The notes beneath the pieces are model-generated. The model saw nothing but the letters and a program-made list of their open reading frames with translations. It was not told the DNA's origin and ran no database searches. A DNA stretch of 64,000 nt, taken from the NCBI GenBank assembly GCA_002305545.1, contig DBRG01000021.1:95475-159474 (forward strand), written 5' to 3'. Both the position numbers and the translations under genes were made by a program. The DNA is from Bacteroidales bacterium UBA1374 (GTDB lineage Bacteria; Bacteroidota; Bacteroidia; Bacteroidales; UBA932). Positions 26,108 through 35,147 of this stretch are shown here, piece by piece. How positions within the stretch are numbered: position 1 is the stretch's first letter; each line of letters starts with the position of its first letter.

Positions 26108-27149
26108 TTGTTACGGTAACCTTAATGTTTTCGCTCAATCTCTGATATCCTTCCACCACGATCCTGTCTCCGGGAGAAATTCCTTTCAGGACAGAGATCC
26201 CCCCCGGCACAATCTCACCCACCTGGACCATCCTTCTTTGTACAACATTGTCCTGGTCCAGGAGCCATACAAAATGACCTTTGCCGAATTCCAGGGGAAG
26301 CACGGCGCGAACCGGCACCACCAGCGCAACCTCTGCGGGCAGGTTATTCAGAAAAACTTTACAGACCATGCCCGGAAGCAATCCAGCAACTTCCCTGTCC
26401 AGAGAAATCCTGACCTCGTAACCATGGGTATAAGGGTGTGCCTTAACGCCTTTTTCTGTTACCTTTCCGTCCAGTTCCAGATTCCGGAGCGCTCCTACCA
26501 CAATTCGGGCGGCCTGCCCGGTACGGGTGTCAAATATTTCATTTTCAGGGACAGAAACCTTCACCATAGGGTTGTGTGTATTCAATAAAGACAGCACAGG
26601 CTGATCCGGCAGCACATTCATTCCGGGTTCCATCATGCGTTTTCCGACCACCCCCCGTTGCGGGGCAATGAGTTTTGTCTCGGCCAGGGCCATTGCAGAA
26701 ATGCGTTCGGCTGCCCTTGCCTGTTCGAGTTTGGTCTGGATATCAATGTATTGTATTTCCGGCAGGCTCCGGGATTCATACAAAAGGGTCATCCTCTGGT
26801 AGGCATCCTCTGCTTGCCTGAGCGTGGCTGCCGTAGTGGCATGCATGCTTTCCAGCAATTCATCATCGGTCTGTGCAAGTAATTGTCCTTCCCGGACCTC
26901 CTGCCCTTCTGTGACATAAACGTTTTTAATTTTCCCGGGAGCCGGAAAACTCAATAAGACATTGTTCGATTCTTCCAACACTCCCACATACTCCCTTTCA
27001 GATCCCAACGTGGTTTCGGAGACAGTATGAACACGCACATTTACCTTAAGTGGTAATTGTTCGCGCTTTTCAGGCTTTGATCTGCAGGAAGAGAGGAGTG
27101 CCAAAAGGCCAAAAACAATAAGAATACCAGATTTTTTGAACAATTCCAT
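26100..27149 (-). CDS. RND efflux periplasmic adaptor, lipoprotein
   Basis: A 349-residue membrane-fusion protein. The start was taken at the ATG at 27149, which gives the lipoprotein signal MELFKKSGILIVFGLLALLSSC (lipobox LLSSC, Cys22). The biotinyl-lipoyl half motif LLSFPAPGKIKNVYVTEGQEVREG lies near residues 58-80 with the second half at KLIAPQRGVVGKRMMEPG near 155-170, flanking a short helical hairpin. Beta-barrel and membrane-proximal domains follow (VVPVRAVLPLEFGKGHFVW). It is the first gene of the pump operon and is divergently transcribed from queH with 69 bases between starts. Confidence 0.88.
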   Translation of the reverse strand: MELFKKSGILIVFGLLALLSSCRSKPEKREQLPLKVNVRVHTVSETTLGSEREYVGVLEESNNVLLSFPAPGKIKNVYVTEGQEVREGQLLAQTDDELLESMHATTAATLRQAEDAYQRMTLLYESRSLPEIQYIDIQTKLEQARAAERISAMALAETKLIAPQRGVVGKRMMEPGMNVLPDQPVLSLLNTHNPMVKVSVPENEIFDTRTGQAARIVVGALRNLELDGKVTEKGVKAHPYTHGYEVRISLDREVAGLLPGMVCKVFLNNLPAEVALVVPVRAVLPLEFGKGHFVWLLDQDNVVQRRMVQVGEIVPGGISVLKGISPGDRIVVEGYQRLSENIKVTVTNE

Positions 27150-27198
27150 AACAGATTGGTTAATGAATGCAAAAGTAAACAAAATCAATCAAAACCAT

Positions 27199-27206
27199 TA
27201 TATTTG
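27199..27206 (+). promoter_or_regulatory. -7 promoter box of queH
   Basis: TATATTTG, an exact TAnnTTTG match, 12 bases before the ATG at 27219. It shows that the true start of queH is at 27219 and not at the ATG at 27156, which would lie upstream of the promoter. Confidence 0.55.
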
Positions 27207-27218
27207 CAACCGACGACT

Positions 27219-27800
27219 ATGAAAATTAACGATAAAAAACTCCTGCTTCATGCCTGTTGCGGCCCCTGTTCAACAACAGCCCTGGAACGCTTGTCAGAGG
27301 ATTATTGCGTTACTGTCTTTTACTATAATCCCAATATTGCTCCACATGGTGAATATAACCTACGCAGGGATGAAGCGAAAAGATTTTCTGAACAAGCCTA
27401 TGGCGGAAAAGTACTTTTTGTAGAAGGCCGGTACGAACCCGATGTGTTTCTTAAAGCTGTCAAGGGATTTGAAAAGGAACCCGAGGGCGGATTCCGATGT
27501 GAGATATGCTTCAGGCTCAGGCTGGAAGAAACTGCTCGTTATGCAAAGGATCACGGTTTTTCACTTTTTTGTACCACCTTGACCGTCAGTCCGTACAAAA
27601 ACGCATTGCTGATCAATAAAACAGGGGAAGATCTGGCGGTTCAATACAACGGACTGACCTACCTGCCTTCAGATTTCAAAAAACGGAACGGTTTCCGCCG
27701 TTCCATCGAGCTATCTCAATCTTACAATATTTACCGTCAGAATTACTGCGGGTGTATTTTTTCTTTATCCCCCTCTTCTATTTGTAAAGGAAACGCTTGA
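27219..27800 (+). CDS. queH: Epoxyqueuosine reductase QueH
   Basis: A 193-residue protein of the QueH (DUF208) family, the non-cobalamin enzyme that reduces epoxyqueuosine to queuosine in tRNA, the last step of the pathway. The conserved cysteines are all visible: HACCGPC at residues 11-17, FRCEICFRLRLEE at 92-104 with a C-x-x-C, and a late YCGC near 182. TTLTVSPYKN near 125 and the Arg-rich FKKRNGFRRS near 158 are also conserved. The cysteines bind a 4Fe-4S cluster and a second metal. It stands alone with its own promoter. Its last 23 bases overlap the convergent acyl-CoA synthetase. A queA gene lies 15 kb away. Confidence 0.9.
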   Translation: MKINDKKLLLHACCGPCSTTALERLSEDYCVTVFYYNPNIAPHGEYNLRRDEAKRFSEQAYGGKVLFVEGRYEPDVFLKAVKGFEKEPEGGFRCEICFRLRLEETARYAKDHGFSLFCTTLTVSPYKNALLINKTGEDLAVQYNGLTYLPSDFKKRNGFRRSIELSQSYNIYRQNYCGCIFSLSPSSICKGNA

Positions 27801-29424
27801 TACTGCGTTTGGGTGTCTTTTCAAAAGCTTCGGGTTGTAATTCTATTTTTGCTATACGGCTGAAAACCGGTAACAGCATATTGAGTCTCATTCGGTTTTC
27901 TTCCATTAGTTGCGCCAGGTGCATAGAATCCAGGGATTCCTGGGACACGCGGTCATAATCTGGAAATACCAGGGCTACCAGTTTTTTATCGCGCTCCACG
28001 ACTATGGATTCCACCACGTAGGGCTGGTTGTTCAACTTGTCTTCGATCTCCTCGGGATAAATATTCTGGCCGCTTGCCCCAATGATAAGGTTCTTGCTGC
28101 GTCCCTTGATAAACACATTATTGTCCTTATCCATAAGCCCAAGATCACCGGTACGCAACCATCCGTCTTTGGTAAAGGCAGCTGCCGTTGCCTCTGGGTT
28201 CTTGTAATATCCGATCATAACATTGTCTCCCCGGGCCTGGATTTCTCCCACTATGGTAAGGGGATCATCGGAATCAATTCTGAGCGACATCCGTTGTACG
28301 GGTTTTCCGCACGAACTTTTAACAAACCTGGCCGTATCTTCATAAGAAAGCAGCGGCCCGCATTCGGTCATCCCGTAACCTACCGTATAAGGCAGTTTAA
28401 CGGCTTTCATCAGATCTTCCACTTCCTGGTTGATGGCCGCGCCTCCAATGATGATGGTGCGGATACTTCCGCCAAAGGCATGCAGTAGTTTTTTCCGTAT
28501 CTGCTTGTAAATCACAGAAGCCAGTCCGGGAACTTTCATGATTGATTTGACAACCGGTTTCCGGATGGTGGGAAAAACAGAACTCTTGAAGATTTTTTCT
28601 ATCACAAGGGGCACGGTAATCAACATATAGGGTTTGACCGTTGCCAGGGCGTCCAGCAGCACCTTGGGAGAAGGGACTTTTCCCAGGAAAAAGACCTGAG
28701 TTCCTCCTGCAAGCTGGTAAAGGTATTCAAAGGCCATTCCATACATATGGGCCATCGGCAGCATGGAAACCAGCGTGTCACCGGGACCGTTTGGCATTTC
28801 ACTTTGTCCGAACTGGATATTGGAGCTTATATTTCTGTAGGTCAGCATGACCCCTTTAGGGGCACTGGTAGTGCCGGAAGTGTAGTTGATCAGGGCCAGA
28901 TCATCAAAATTATCGGTAGGATAACTGACCTGTTCTGGACCAAATCCGTTGGGATATTTTTCTTTGAACAGAACCTCTATCGAGGCATGGGCCTGAGTCA
29001 CCGCAGGATCTTTGGAATAAAGGAGTTCATAGTCTTCCAGGCAAATAACCAGTTTCAGAAGAGGCATCTTTGCCATGTCGATCTTTTCCCAGATATCCCG
29101 GCTCACAAAAAAGACACAGGCCTCTGAATGATCTGTCAGTGTCATAACGCTTTCGGGCAAAAAATCGTTCAGTAAAGGCACTGCGACTGCTTCATAAGCA
29201 GTAACTGCCAGAAACGAAATACCCCATTCTGCACTGTTGGGGCCGCAAAGCGCTACCTTGTCGCCTTTTTTCAACCCCAGTTTTTCAAACAGAATATGGT
29301 GCCGGGCAACATGTTGGGCTATCTCGCCATACGTATAGGAGTTCTTCTTGTAATTGGTGAGTCCGGGCATGTCCCATGCCTTGACAATACTGTGTTGGAT
29401 ATATTCCAGATAATGAGTTTTCAT
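27778..29424 (-). CDS. Long-chain-type AMP-forming acyl-CoA synthetase
   Basis: A 548-residue ANL-superfamily ligase. The P-loop-like motif YTSGTTSAPKGVML is near residues 192-205, the A5 motif YGMTECGP near 340-347, and the hinge GRSKNLIIGASGQNIYPEEIE near 440-460. The last is usually followed by a catalytic Lys, and KRSIKRFLY at the end supplies a candidate. It resembles fatty-acid CoA ligases more than acetyl-CoA synthetases. It is the last gene of the lysine operon direction, but 69 bases separate it from thiolase and a perfect palindrome stands in the gap, so it may also be transcribed on its own. Its acid substrate (acetoacetate, butyrate, or fatty acid) is not known. Confidence 0.82.
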   Translation of the reverse strand: MKTHYLEYIQHSIVKAWDMPGLTNYKKNSYTYGEIAQHVARHHILFEKLGLKKGDKVALCGPNSAEWGISFLAVTAYEAVAVPLLNDFLPESVMTLTDHSEACVFFVSRDIWEKIDMAKMPLLKLVICLEDYELLYSKDPAVTQAHASIEVLFKEKYPNGFGPEQVSYPTDNFDDLALINYTSGTTSAPKGVMLTYRNISSNIQFGQSEMPNGPGDTLVSMLPMAHMYGMAFEYLYQLAGGTQVFFLGKVPSPKVLLDALATVKPYMLITVPLVIEKIFKSSVFPTIRKPVVKSIMKVPGLASVIYKQIRKKLLHAFGGSIRTIIIGGAAINQEVEDLMKAVKLPYTVGYGMTECGPLLSYEDTARFVKSSCGKPVQRMSLRIDSDDPLTIVGEIQARGDNVMIGYYKNPEATAAAFTKDGWLRTGDLGLMDKDNNVFIKGRSKNLIIGASGQNIYPEEIEDKLNNQPYVVESIVVERDKKLVALVFPDYDRVSQESLDSMHLAQLMEENRMRLNMLLPVFSRIAKIELQPEAFEKTPKRSIKRFLYK

Positions 29425-29447
29425 AACCTAATTTTTTTAAACTGGTT

Positions 29448-29463
29448 AAAAATACGTATTTTT
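29448..29463. repeat. Perfect 16-bp palindrome before the acyl-CoA synthetase gene
   Basis: AAAAATACGTATTTTT is a perfect dyad centred between 29455 and 29456, in the 69-base gap between thiolase and the acyl-CoA synthetase (minus strand). A near-match to a -7 box (TATATTTC on the minus strand) follows immediately. It may be an operator for the synthetase gene or a weak intrinsic terminator; its weak central core and A/T arms argue for the former. Confidence 0.35.
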
Positions 29464-29493
29464 TTGAAATATACCCTTTCCCGGGCAGATAAT

Positions 29494-30696
29494 TCATACG
29501 TTCCTCAGAATCAGCGCAGTTCCCATTCCGCCTCCAATGCACAAGGAAGCAAGTCCGTAGCGGGCTTTTCTGCGCTTCATTTCATATAGCAGGGTCACTG
29601 TTATGCGGTTCCCGGATGCGCCTATGGGATGTCCCAGGGCTATGGCTCCCCCGTTAACATTGCAATGTGTATCAAGCCATGAACGGTCCACGCCCTGCTG
29701 TTGTTGCAGCTCATACATAACACCAAGGGATTGGGCGGCGAAAGCCTCGTTGAGTTCCACAAGGTCCATCTGATCCAGTGTCATCCGGGCCCTTTTGAGC
29801 ACCTTGTCAATAGCCGGTACGGGTCCCAACCCCATATAGGCCGGATCAACACCTGCCTGTGCCGTAGCCACGACTTCTGCAAGGAGAACCAGGCCATGGT
29901 CCTTAATTGCCTTTTCGGAGGCAAGCAATACAAACGAAGCCCCGTCATTGATCCCCGAGGCGTTAGCCGCCGTGACTGTTCCGTCTTTTTTGAAAGCGGG
30001 ACGAAGAGAAGCCATCTTTTCCAGTGATGTGGTCCTGTTGGGGAATTCATCTGTGTCAAAGACTATGGTTTCCTTCTTACGTGCAATGCTGACTGGAACA
30101 ATTTCTTCTTTGAATTTTCCGGAATCAATGGCATGAATCGCTTTCTGCTGCGAGTTGAATGCAAATTCGTCCTGCTGCTCACGGGTAATATGATACTTTT
30201 CGGCAATGTTCTCAGCGGTAATACCCATGTGATAATTTCCAAAGGCGTCGGTCAGCCCGTCACATACCATATGGTCGACAGCTTTGAAATCCCCCATCTT
30301 GATTCCTTCCCTTATGCCATGCATAACAAATCCCGATGAAGACATGTTTTCCACCCCTCCGGCCAATACAACCGATGCCTGCCCGGCAAGGATTGACTGG
30401 CATCCGTTCATTATCGATTTCATGCCGCTTCCGCAGATCATGTTCACACCATAGGCCGGAACATGGTGTGGAATTCCCGCATTAACGGCCGCCTGGCGGG
30501 CGACACCCTGTTTTTGTCCTGCCATGAGTATGTTCCCCACGATGACTTCATCTATTACAGACGGGTCAAGTTTTGTTTCTTCCAGGATTTTACGGATGAC
30601 TACCGATGCTATCTCGGCAGGGCTAAGACTGGTTAGTGAACCCATCATTTTCCCTATGGCTGTACGTTTTGCTGCTACGATGTATATTTTTTCCAT
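29494..30696 (-). CDS. Acetyl-CoA C-acetyltransferase (thiolase)
   Basis: A 400-residue degradative-type thiolase. The acylated cysteine is Cys88 in NMICGSGMKS, the His of GHPIGASG lies near 353, and the second active-site cysteine is in SLCIGGGMGTA near 386. The length and the NEAFAAQ motif near 318 fit acetoacetyl-CoA thiolases. In the lysine operon it should cleave acetoacetyl-CoA with CoA to two acetyl-CoA, one of which is fed back into the Kce reaction. It lies 19 bases after atoA. Confidence 0.92.
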   Translation of the reverse strand: MEKIYIVAAKRTAIGKMMGSLTSLSPAEIASVVIRKILEETKLDPSVIDEVIVGNILMAGQKQGVARQAAVNAGIPHHVPAYGVNMICGSGMKSIMNGCQSILAGQASVVLAGGVENMSSSGFVMHGIREGIKMGDFKAVDHMVCDGLTDAFGNYHMGITAENIAEKYHITREQQDEFAFNSQQKAIHAIDSGKFKEEIVPVSIARKKETIVFDTDEFPNRTTSLEKMASLRPAFKKDGTVTAANASGINDGASFVLLASEKAIKDHGLVLLAEVVATAQAGVDPAYMGLGPVPAIDKVLKRARMTLDQMDLVELNEAFAAQSLGVMYELQQQQGVDRSWLDTHCNVNGGAIALGHPIGASGNRITVTLLYEMKRRKARYGLASLCIGGGMGTALILRNV

Positions 30697-30715
30697 GATC
30701 GTGATTATATTATGA

Positions 30716-31369
30716 TTACATATTTTTTAAGTCTTTTGAAATGATCAGCCGGCACCCCGTGGCCTCCTGTACCTGTTCCAGGGTAAACTCACTGTTGATT
30801 TCTTTGAGCATCAGGCCATCAGGAGTTACATCCATAACACCCATTTCTGTGATAATCCGGTCTACCTGGCCGGCCGCAGTCAGGGGCAGGGTGCAATGCT
30901 TAAGAATTTTATGATTCCCTTTGGCAGTATGCTCCATGGTAACGATGACTTTTTTTGCACCGGTGATCAGGTCCATGGCCCCTCCAATTCCCGGTGTCTT
31001 GACCCCGGGTATAGACCAGTTTGCAATGTTTCCTTTCTCATCCACCTGCAACGATCCCAGCATGGTAACATCCACATGTCCCCCCCTGATTATGGCAAAT
31101 GATGTGGCGGAATCAAAACAGGAACCTCCGGGCTGCAATGTGATGGGCCCTCCCCCGGCATCAATCAGGTCAGGATCTTCCTGGCCCGGTTCAGGCGGAT
31201 TTCCCATACCCATGCATCCGTTCTCAGATTGCATGATCACTTTGACTTTAGGCGACAGGTATTTCAAAACCTGTGTAGGAAGTCCTATGCCCAGATTTAC
31301 TACGTCTCCGTCTTTCAACTCAATGGCTGCGCGACGCGCAATGGTTTCCCTGACTTGATTCTTGTCCAT
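30716..31369 (-). CDS. atoA: 3-oxoacid CoA-transferase subunit B
   Basis: A 217-residue beta subunit of a class I CoA-transferase. The catalytic glutamate is Glu49 in MQSENGCMGMG, preceded by VVNLGIGLPTQV near residues 23-33. GGGPITLQPG and GGHVDVTMLG follow as in AtoA/ScoB. With AtoD, encoded nine genes earlier in the same operon, it should activate the acetoacetate released by Kce, taking CoA from acetyl-CoA or butyryl-CoA. It is unusual that the two subunits are separated by the whole lysine gene set, since they are normally adjacent. Confidence 0.9.
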   Translation of the reverse strand: MDKNQVRETIARRAAIELKDGDVVNLGIGLPTQVLKYLSPKVKVIMQSENGCMGMGNPPEPGQEDPDLIDAGGGPITLQPGGSCFDSATSFAIIRGGHVDVTMLGSLQVDEKGNIANWSIPGVKTPGIGGAMDLITGAKKVIVTMEHTAKGNHKILKHCTLPLTAAGQVDRIITEMGVMDVTPDGLMLKEINSEFTLEQVQEATGCRLIISKDLKNM

Positions 31370-31390
31370 GATATTATGCTTAAAATTGTT

Positions 31391-32182
31391 TTATTGTTTT
31401 GCTCTTCTTTTTACAAATTCCTGTGCTACGAAGGAAGCCACATCATTGGCATAGGTGTTGACACCGAAACCGGCATCAAAGCCCAGCTCTTTGGCCAGTT
31501 CGTGCGATATCCGGGGTCCGCCGCAGACTAGTATCATGCGGTTTCTGATTCCTTCTGCCTCGGCCATCTCTATCAGTTCCGTACAATTTTTTATGTGAAT
31601 GTCTTTCTGTGTAACGGTCTGGGAAACAAGAACGGCATCTGCCGAATGATGGATTGCCTTTGCTATCAGTTCCTCATTGGATACCTGGGAACCAAGATTA
31701 TACGCTTCAATCATGGCATAGCGCTCCAATCCGTAATGACCGGCATATCCTTTCATATTCATAATGGCATCGATACCCACCGTATGGGCATCTGATCCCG
31801 TGCTGGCCCCCACCATGACCAGTTTGCGGCCTATGTGTTCCCTGATATAATCATCCACCTGCTGCATATCCATGACCTTGCTGTCAACCCTGGGAACGCG
31901 GATGGTGGTATAATTCACGGTATGGCGGAGACTTCCGTAACAATTGAAAAATGTGAAACCGGGAGTCAGTTCCTTTGTAAAGACTACCTGGGGATTGTCC
32001 ATACCCATGCTGTGGATCAACTGTTTGGCTGCTTCTATCGCTTCCGGTCCCGAGGGAACCGGCAGGGTAAAGCTGAGTTGGACTTTGCCATCGTTCATGG
32101 TATCTCCATACGGTTTTACCCCTTTGAGATCCAATGTTTTATCAAAATCCTGAACTTCTGTCGAATACAAACCTCCTCCCAT
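31391..32182 (-). CDS. kamE: Lysine 5,6-aminomutase beta subunit
   Basis: A 263-residue cobalamin-binding subunit. The base-off cobalamin motif D-x-H-x-x-G is seen as SDAHTVG with the ligand His133, and Lys144 lies exactly 11 residues later in NMKGYAG, the position of the PLP Schiff-base lysine in the characterised Clostridium enzyme. The N-terminus GLYSTEVQDFDKTLDLKG and DTMNDGKVQLSF are hallmarks of KamE. With KamD it moves the 6-amino group of beta-lysine to C5, giving 3,5-diaminohexanoate, using adenosylcobalamin and PLP. It begins 2 bases after the kamD stop. Confidence 0.95.
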   Translation of the reverse strand: MGGGLYSTEVQDFDKTLDLKGVKPYGDTMNDGKVQLSFTLPVPSGPEAIEAAKQLIHSMGMDNPQVVFTKELTPGFTFFNCYGSLRHTVNYTTIRVPRVDSKVMDMQQVDDYIREHIGRKLVMVGASTGSDAHTVGIDAIMNMKGYAGHYGLERYAMIEAYNLGSQVSNEELIAKAIHHSADAVLVSQTVTQKDIHIKNCTELIEMAEAEGIRNRMILVCGGPRISHELAKELGFDAGFGVNTYANDVASFVAQEFVKRRAKQ

Positions 32183-32184
32183 AA

Positions 32185-33741
32185 TTATCTTTTTCCTTTA
32201 AACAATTCAATAAACGGATTCCAGTATAAGGGTGATTTCCGGGTCACCCCGTCCAGGCCTTTTCCCCCCTCCCTGTTCCTGCGCACTCCGGCAAATTTGC
32301 CTTTCTCAAGAGCAGTAAAAAGTCCTTCTTCCTTAACGTTTTCAAGCAACCTGCAGGCATTATCCAGTACTTCCGATGCACGACGGCGTATGATCCCGTC
32401 TTTTGTGAATTCTACCTCCTGCCCGATGTCCCTGAAACTCTTGAATATATACCGTGCGTTCTCTATGGAAAGGTACCTGTCACTCATAAAGGGCGTATGG
32501 ATGGCTTCGGTGGGCATGCCCAGAAGCTGTATGCCCTGCCTGGTCCAGATTCCGGCTATGTTGAACAGGGCATCCTGGATATGGCCTTTGAAGATGTTCC
32601 CGGTCATGAACTTGGTGGGTGGCATGTATTTCAGTGGGGCACGCGGAAAGATTTCGCGGGTCATCTGCGCCTGAGCCAGTTCGTAGAGGAATGCATTTTC
32701 CAGCTCGGGATCCATTTCAAAGGCATGTCCCAGGCCCATCTGTTCTTCCGGTATTCCGGCTATGAGTGCCAGTTGCTCGTTGATCAGATCGGAAGCAAGG
32801 ACCGTATGGGCTTCTTCAAAAGCATCGGCCGTAGTAAGGTAATTGTCTTCACCGGTATTGATGATTACCCCGGCAAATCCGTTTATTATCCTGGAGAAAT
32901 ACTGGTCTACCAGGGTTCTTTGCATATTGATGTCCCGAAACAGGATTCCATACAGGGCATCGTTGAGCATCACATCCAGCCCTTCCAGCGCTCCCATAGC
33001 CGCGATCTCGGGCATGCACAAACCCGAGCAGTAATTGCACAACCTGACATAACGGCCGGTTTCGGGCATCATCTCGTCCAGGGCCTTTCGCATGATGCGG
33101 AAATTCTCCTGGGTGGCGTAGGTTCCTCCAAAACCTTCTGTAGTGGCACCATAGGGAACGTAATCCAGCAAGGATTGACCGGTAGTGCGGATTACCGCAA
33201 CAACATCTGCACCCTGGCGTGCTGCTGCCTGAGCCTGGATTGCGTCTTCATAAATATTCCCGGTGGCTACAATCACATAAAGAAGAGGACGGGGGCCTTC
33301 CCCGTACTTTTTTATGCCTTCTTCCCTTGCCAGTCTTTTAGACCTGATCCTTGAAACGCTTTCCTCTATGTAAGGTCTGAGCGCCTCTGCAATATTTACA
33401 GATTTGTTAATCTCCAGGCATGAAAAATCGAATACCTCCCCGGCAATATCTCCTGCGATCTGCACAGGGCTCTTGCCGGTACGGCTGACGGCAACACCCA
33501 GGAAACGAAGTACCCCATCCCCCAGCATCCCCTTTTCATTGACTGCATCCACCACCAGATTGGGCATGGGGATCCCGTCGATGTCTGTCCCGTCTATTCC
33601 CACCAGCCGGCATAGTGTCCTCTCTACTGCCACCGTGGTATAATTATCAACATATTGCTGCACCTGGGCGGCTATTTCACCGGCCAAAGTTCTGGCACCT
33701 TCTACTTTATTAAAATCAAGTCCTAATTTCGATTCTCTCAT
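32185..33741 (-). CDS. kamD: Lysine 5,6-aminomutase alpha subunit
   Basis: A 518-residue TIM-barrel subunit of adenosylcobalamin-dependent lysine 5,6-aminomutase. The opening SKLGLDFNKVEGARTLAGEIA, the VERTLCRLVGIDG segment and YATQENFRIMRKALDE are typical of KamD; IINTGEDNYLTTADAFE near residue 300 is in the substrate region. The protein has the expected length. The ATG overlaps the kamC stop (ATGA), and kamE follows after 2 bases, so reactivase and both subunits are translated as a unit. Confidence 0.95.
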   Translation of the reverse strand: MRESKLGLDFNKVEGARTLAGEIAAQVQQYVDNYTTVAVERTLCRLVGIDGTDIDGIPMPNLVVDAVNEKGMLGDGVLRFLGVAVSRTGKSPVQIAGDIAGEVFDFSCLEINKSVNIAEALRPYIEESVSRIRSKRLAREEGIKKYGEGPRPLLYVIVATGNIYEDAIQAQAAARQGADVVAVIRTTGQSLLDYVPYGATTEGFGGTYATQENFRIMRKALDEMMPETGRYVRLCNYCSGLCMPEIAAMGALEGLDVMLNDALYGILFRDINMQRTLVDQYFSRIINGFAGVIINTGEDNYLTTADAFEEAHTVLASDLINEQLALIAGIPEEQMGLGHAFEMDPELENAFLYELAQAQMTREIFPRAPLKYMPPTKFMTGNIFKGHIQDALFNIAGIWTRQGIQLLGMPTEAIHTPFMSDRYLSIENARYIFKSFRDIGQEVEFTKDGIIRRRASEVLDNACRLLENVKEEGLFTALEKGKFAGVRRNREGGKGLDGVTRKSPLYWNPFIELFKGKR

Positions 33742-35147
33742 TTCTCAGTTTTTTTCACATATTTCTGTGCCGAGCGGATAAAAGATTCGTCCACGCCCAA
33801 CAGATGTGCTATATGCAAAGCCTCCATAGGCACTGAATCGCCTTTTTCCTCAATCAGGCTGTAATTCATATATTCATTCATCATCAACGGATCCAGTCTT
33901 CCTTTTGCCTGTTTGCTGTCAAAACCGCTTACACGCAGTTTACGGCACGTAAGGCCCAGGTCTCCGTAATGTGTGCTTATCAATGACGTTATCTGGTAGT
34001 GTTCCAGGAATTCAACCAGGGCACATAAAATGGCTGCTCCTTCGGAAGGGTTTGTCGTTCTGGCCGGTTCATCGGCCAGTACAAGGACTTTGTCCCCTAC
34101 CCTTATCCTGGCCATTATTCGGTCCAATTCAAGCATTTCGGCCGCAAATGATGACAATCCCCTGTATTGGTCCTGTTTGTCGCCTATGACCAGAAAAACG
34201 TCCTTTACAAGGGAAATTGACGCGTCCCGGGCAGGCACAAAGAAGGATAGCTGTGCCAGCGCCTGTACAAGGGCCAGTGTTTTTAAGACCACTGTTTTGC
34301 CACTCATATTGGCCCCTGTCAGCAGGCAGGGACCGTTTCCCAGTGAAATGGATACAGGCTGAAAAGCTCTGTTGACCGATTCCAGGGTATCGGCAATTAC
34401 GGGATTGATCATGCCTTCTGCCTTAAGCACACAGGGGCCCGGATCCGTTACTATCCGGGGCCTGACCATACCATAACGTTTTGCCAGGGCGGCTTTTGCA
34501 AACCAAATTTCAAGACGTGCTATCCGGTCAAAATTATCCTGCAATACGGAATGCATAAGGCTCAATTCAGAAGAAAGACCCTGCCTTACTACCAATTCTT
34601 CTTCCATAATCCGGTCACGGGCATCATTCCACTTGTCCGGTTCCTTTTCAGGATCGGTCGCATTGGCTTGTTTCCTGGCTTCCGACAAGGCCTGGCTGTA
34701 GGCATCGTACAGATAGAATGAAACCGTTCCGCTCCCGGCGGGATCCAGAAGGTCAAACGCCTGCTGAAGAGAATGCAGCTTTTCATGGTCAAATCCGAGC
34801 GTGTCGCACAGTGTTATGAAATCCCTGCACAGGGCTGCAAAATACTTGATTTCAAAAAGTTCCACCTCATCTAAAACCCGGTTCTCACGCAAGGCATCCA
34901 GTGTCCCCCAGATGTCGTGGACCTGGGTGAAAAGGTGACGCAGTTGCATGATACCGTTCCTGTACCTGTTGTCTTTCAGGAGCTCAAGGGCATTTTGGAT
35001 AATGTCATAGTTCGATTCCAGAACTTTTTGACTGGTGCAAAACAACTCCTGCATCAGGGTGCGACGTACCCGGGAACCGGACAGTTCCATTTTACCTGCC
35101 AGGTACTGAAGTCCTTCAATTCGTTCCGAATAACGCGCAAAAGTCAT
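33738..35147 (-). CDS. kamC: MutS-like ATPase, lysine 5,6-aminomutase reactivase subunit KamC
   Basis: A 469-residue protein whose C-terminal half is a MutS-type ABC ATPase: Walker A GANMSGKT at 278-285, the FAAEMLELDRIM signature region near 334-345 and Walker B VLVLADEPARTTNP near 354-367. The N-terminal half is helical, with clamp-like segments, and lacks the MutS mismatch-recognition domain, so this is not a mismatch-repair protein. In lysine fermentation operons this gene is always beside kamDE, and it is annotated as the ATPase of a reactivating factor that exchanges damaged cobalamin. That role is known from homology and context, less from direct biochemistry. It overlaps kamB and kamD by 4 bases each. 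Confidence 0.85.
   Translation of the reverse strand: MTFARYSERIEGLQYLAGKMELSGSRVRRTLMQELFCTSQKVLESNYDIIQNALELLKDNRYRNGIMQLRHLFTQVHDIWGTLDALRENRVLDEVELFEIKYFAALCRDFITLCDTLGFDHEKLHSLQQAFDLLDPAGSGTVSFYLYDAYSQALSEARKQANATDPEKEPDKWNDARDRIMEEELVVRQGLSSELSLMHSVLQDNFDRIARLEIWFAKAALAKRYGMVRPRIVTDPGPCVLKAEGMINPVIADTLESVNRAFQPVSISLGNGPCLLTGANMSGKTVVLKTLALVQALAQLSFFVPARDASISLVKDVFLVIGDKQDQYRGLSSFAAEMLELDRIMARIRVGDKVLVLADEPARTTNPSEGAAILCALVEFLEHYQITSLISTHYGDLGLTCRKLRVSGFDSKQAKGRLDPLMMNEYMNYSLIEEKGDSVPMEALHIAHLLGVDESFIRSAQKYVKKTEK

Noticed and set aside
32497..33354. A 285-codon open frame antisense to kamD
   Set aside because: KamD is complete on the other strand with overlapping neighbours; the antisense translation has no recognisable features.
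33738..35147. A MutS mismatch-repair protein
   Set aside because: The ATPase domain is MutS-like, but the mismatch-recognition domain is missing and it overlaps kamB and kamD by 4 bases each, which points to KamC.
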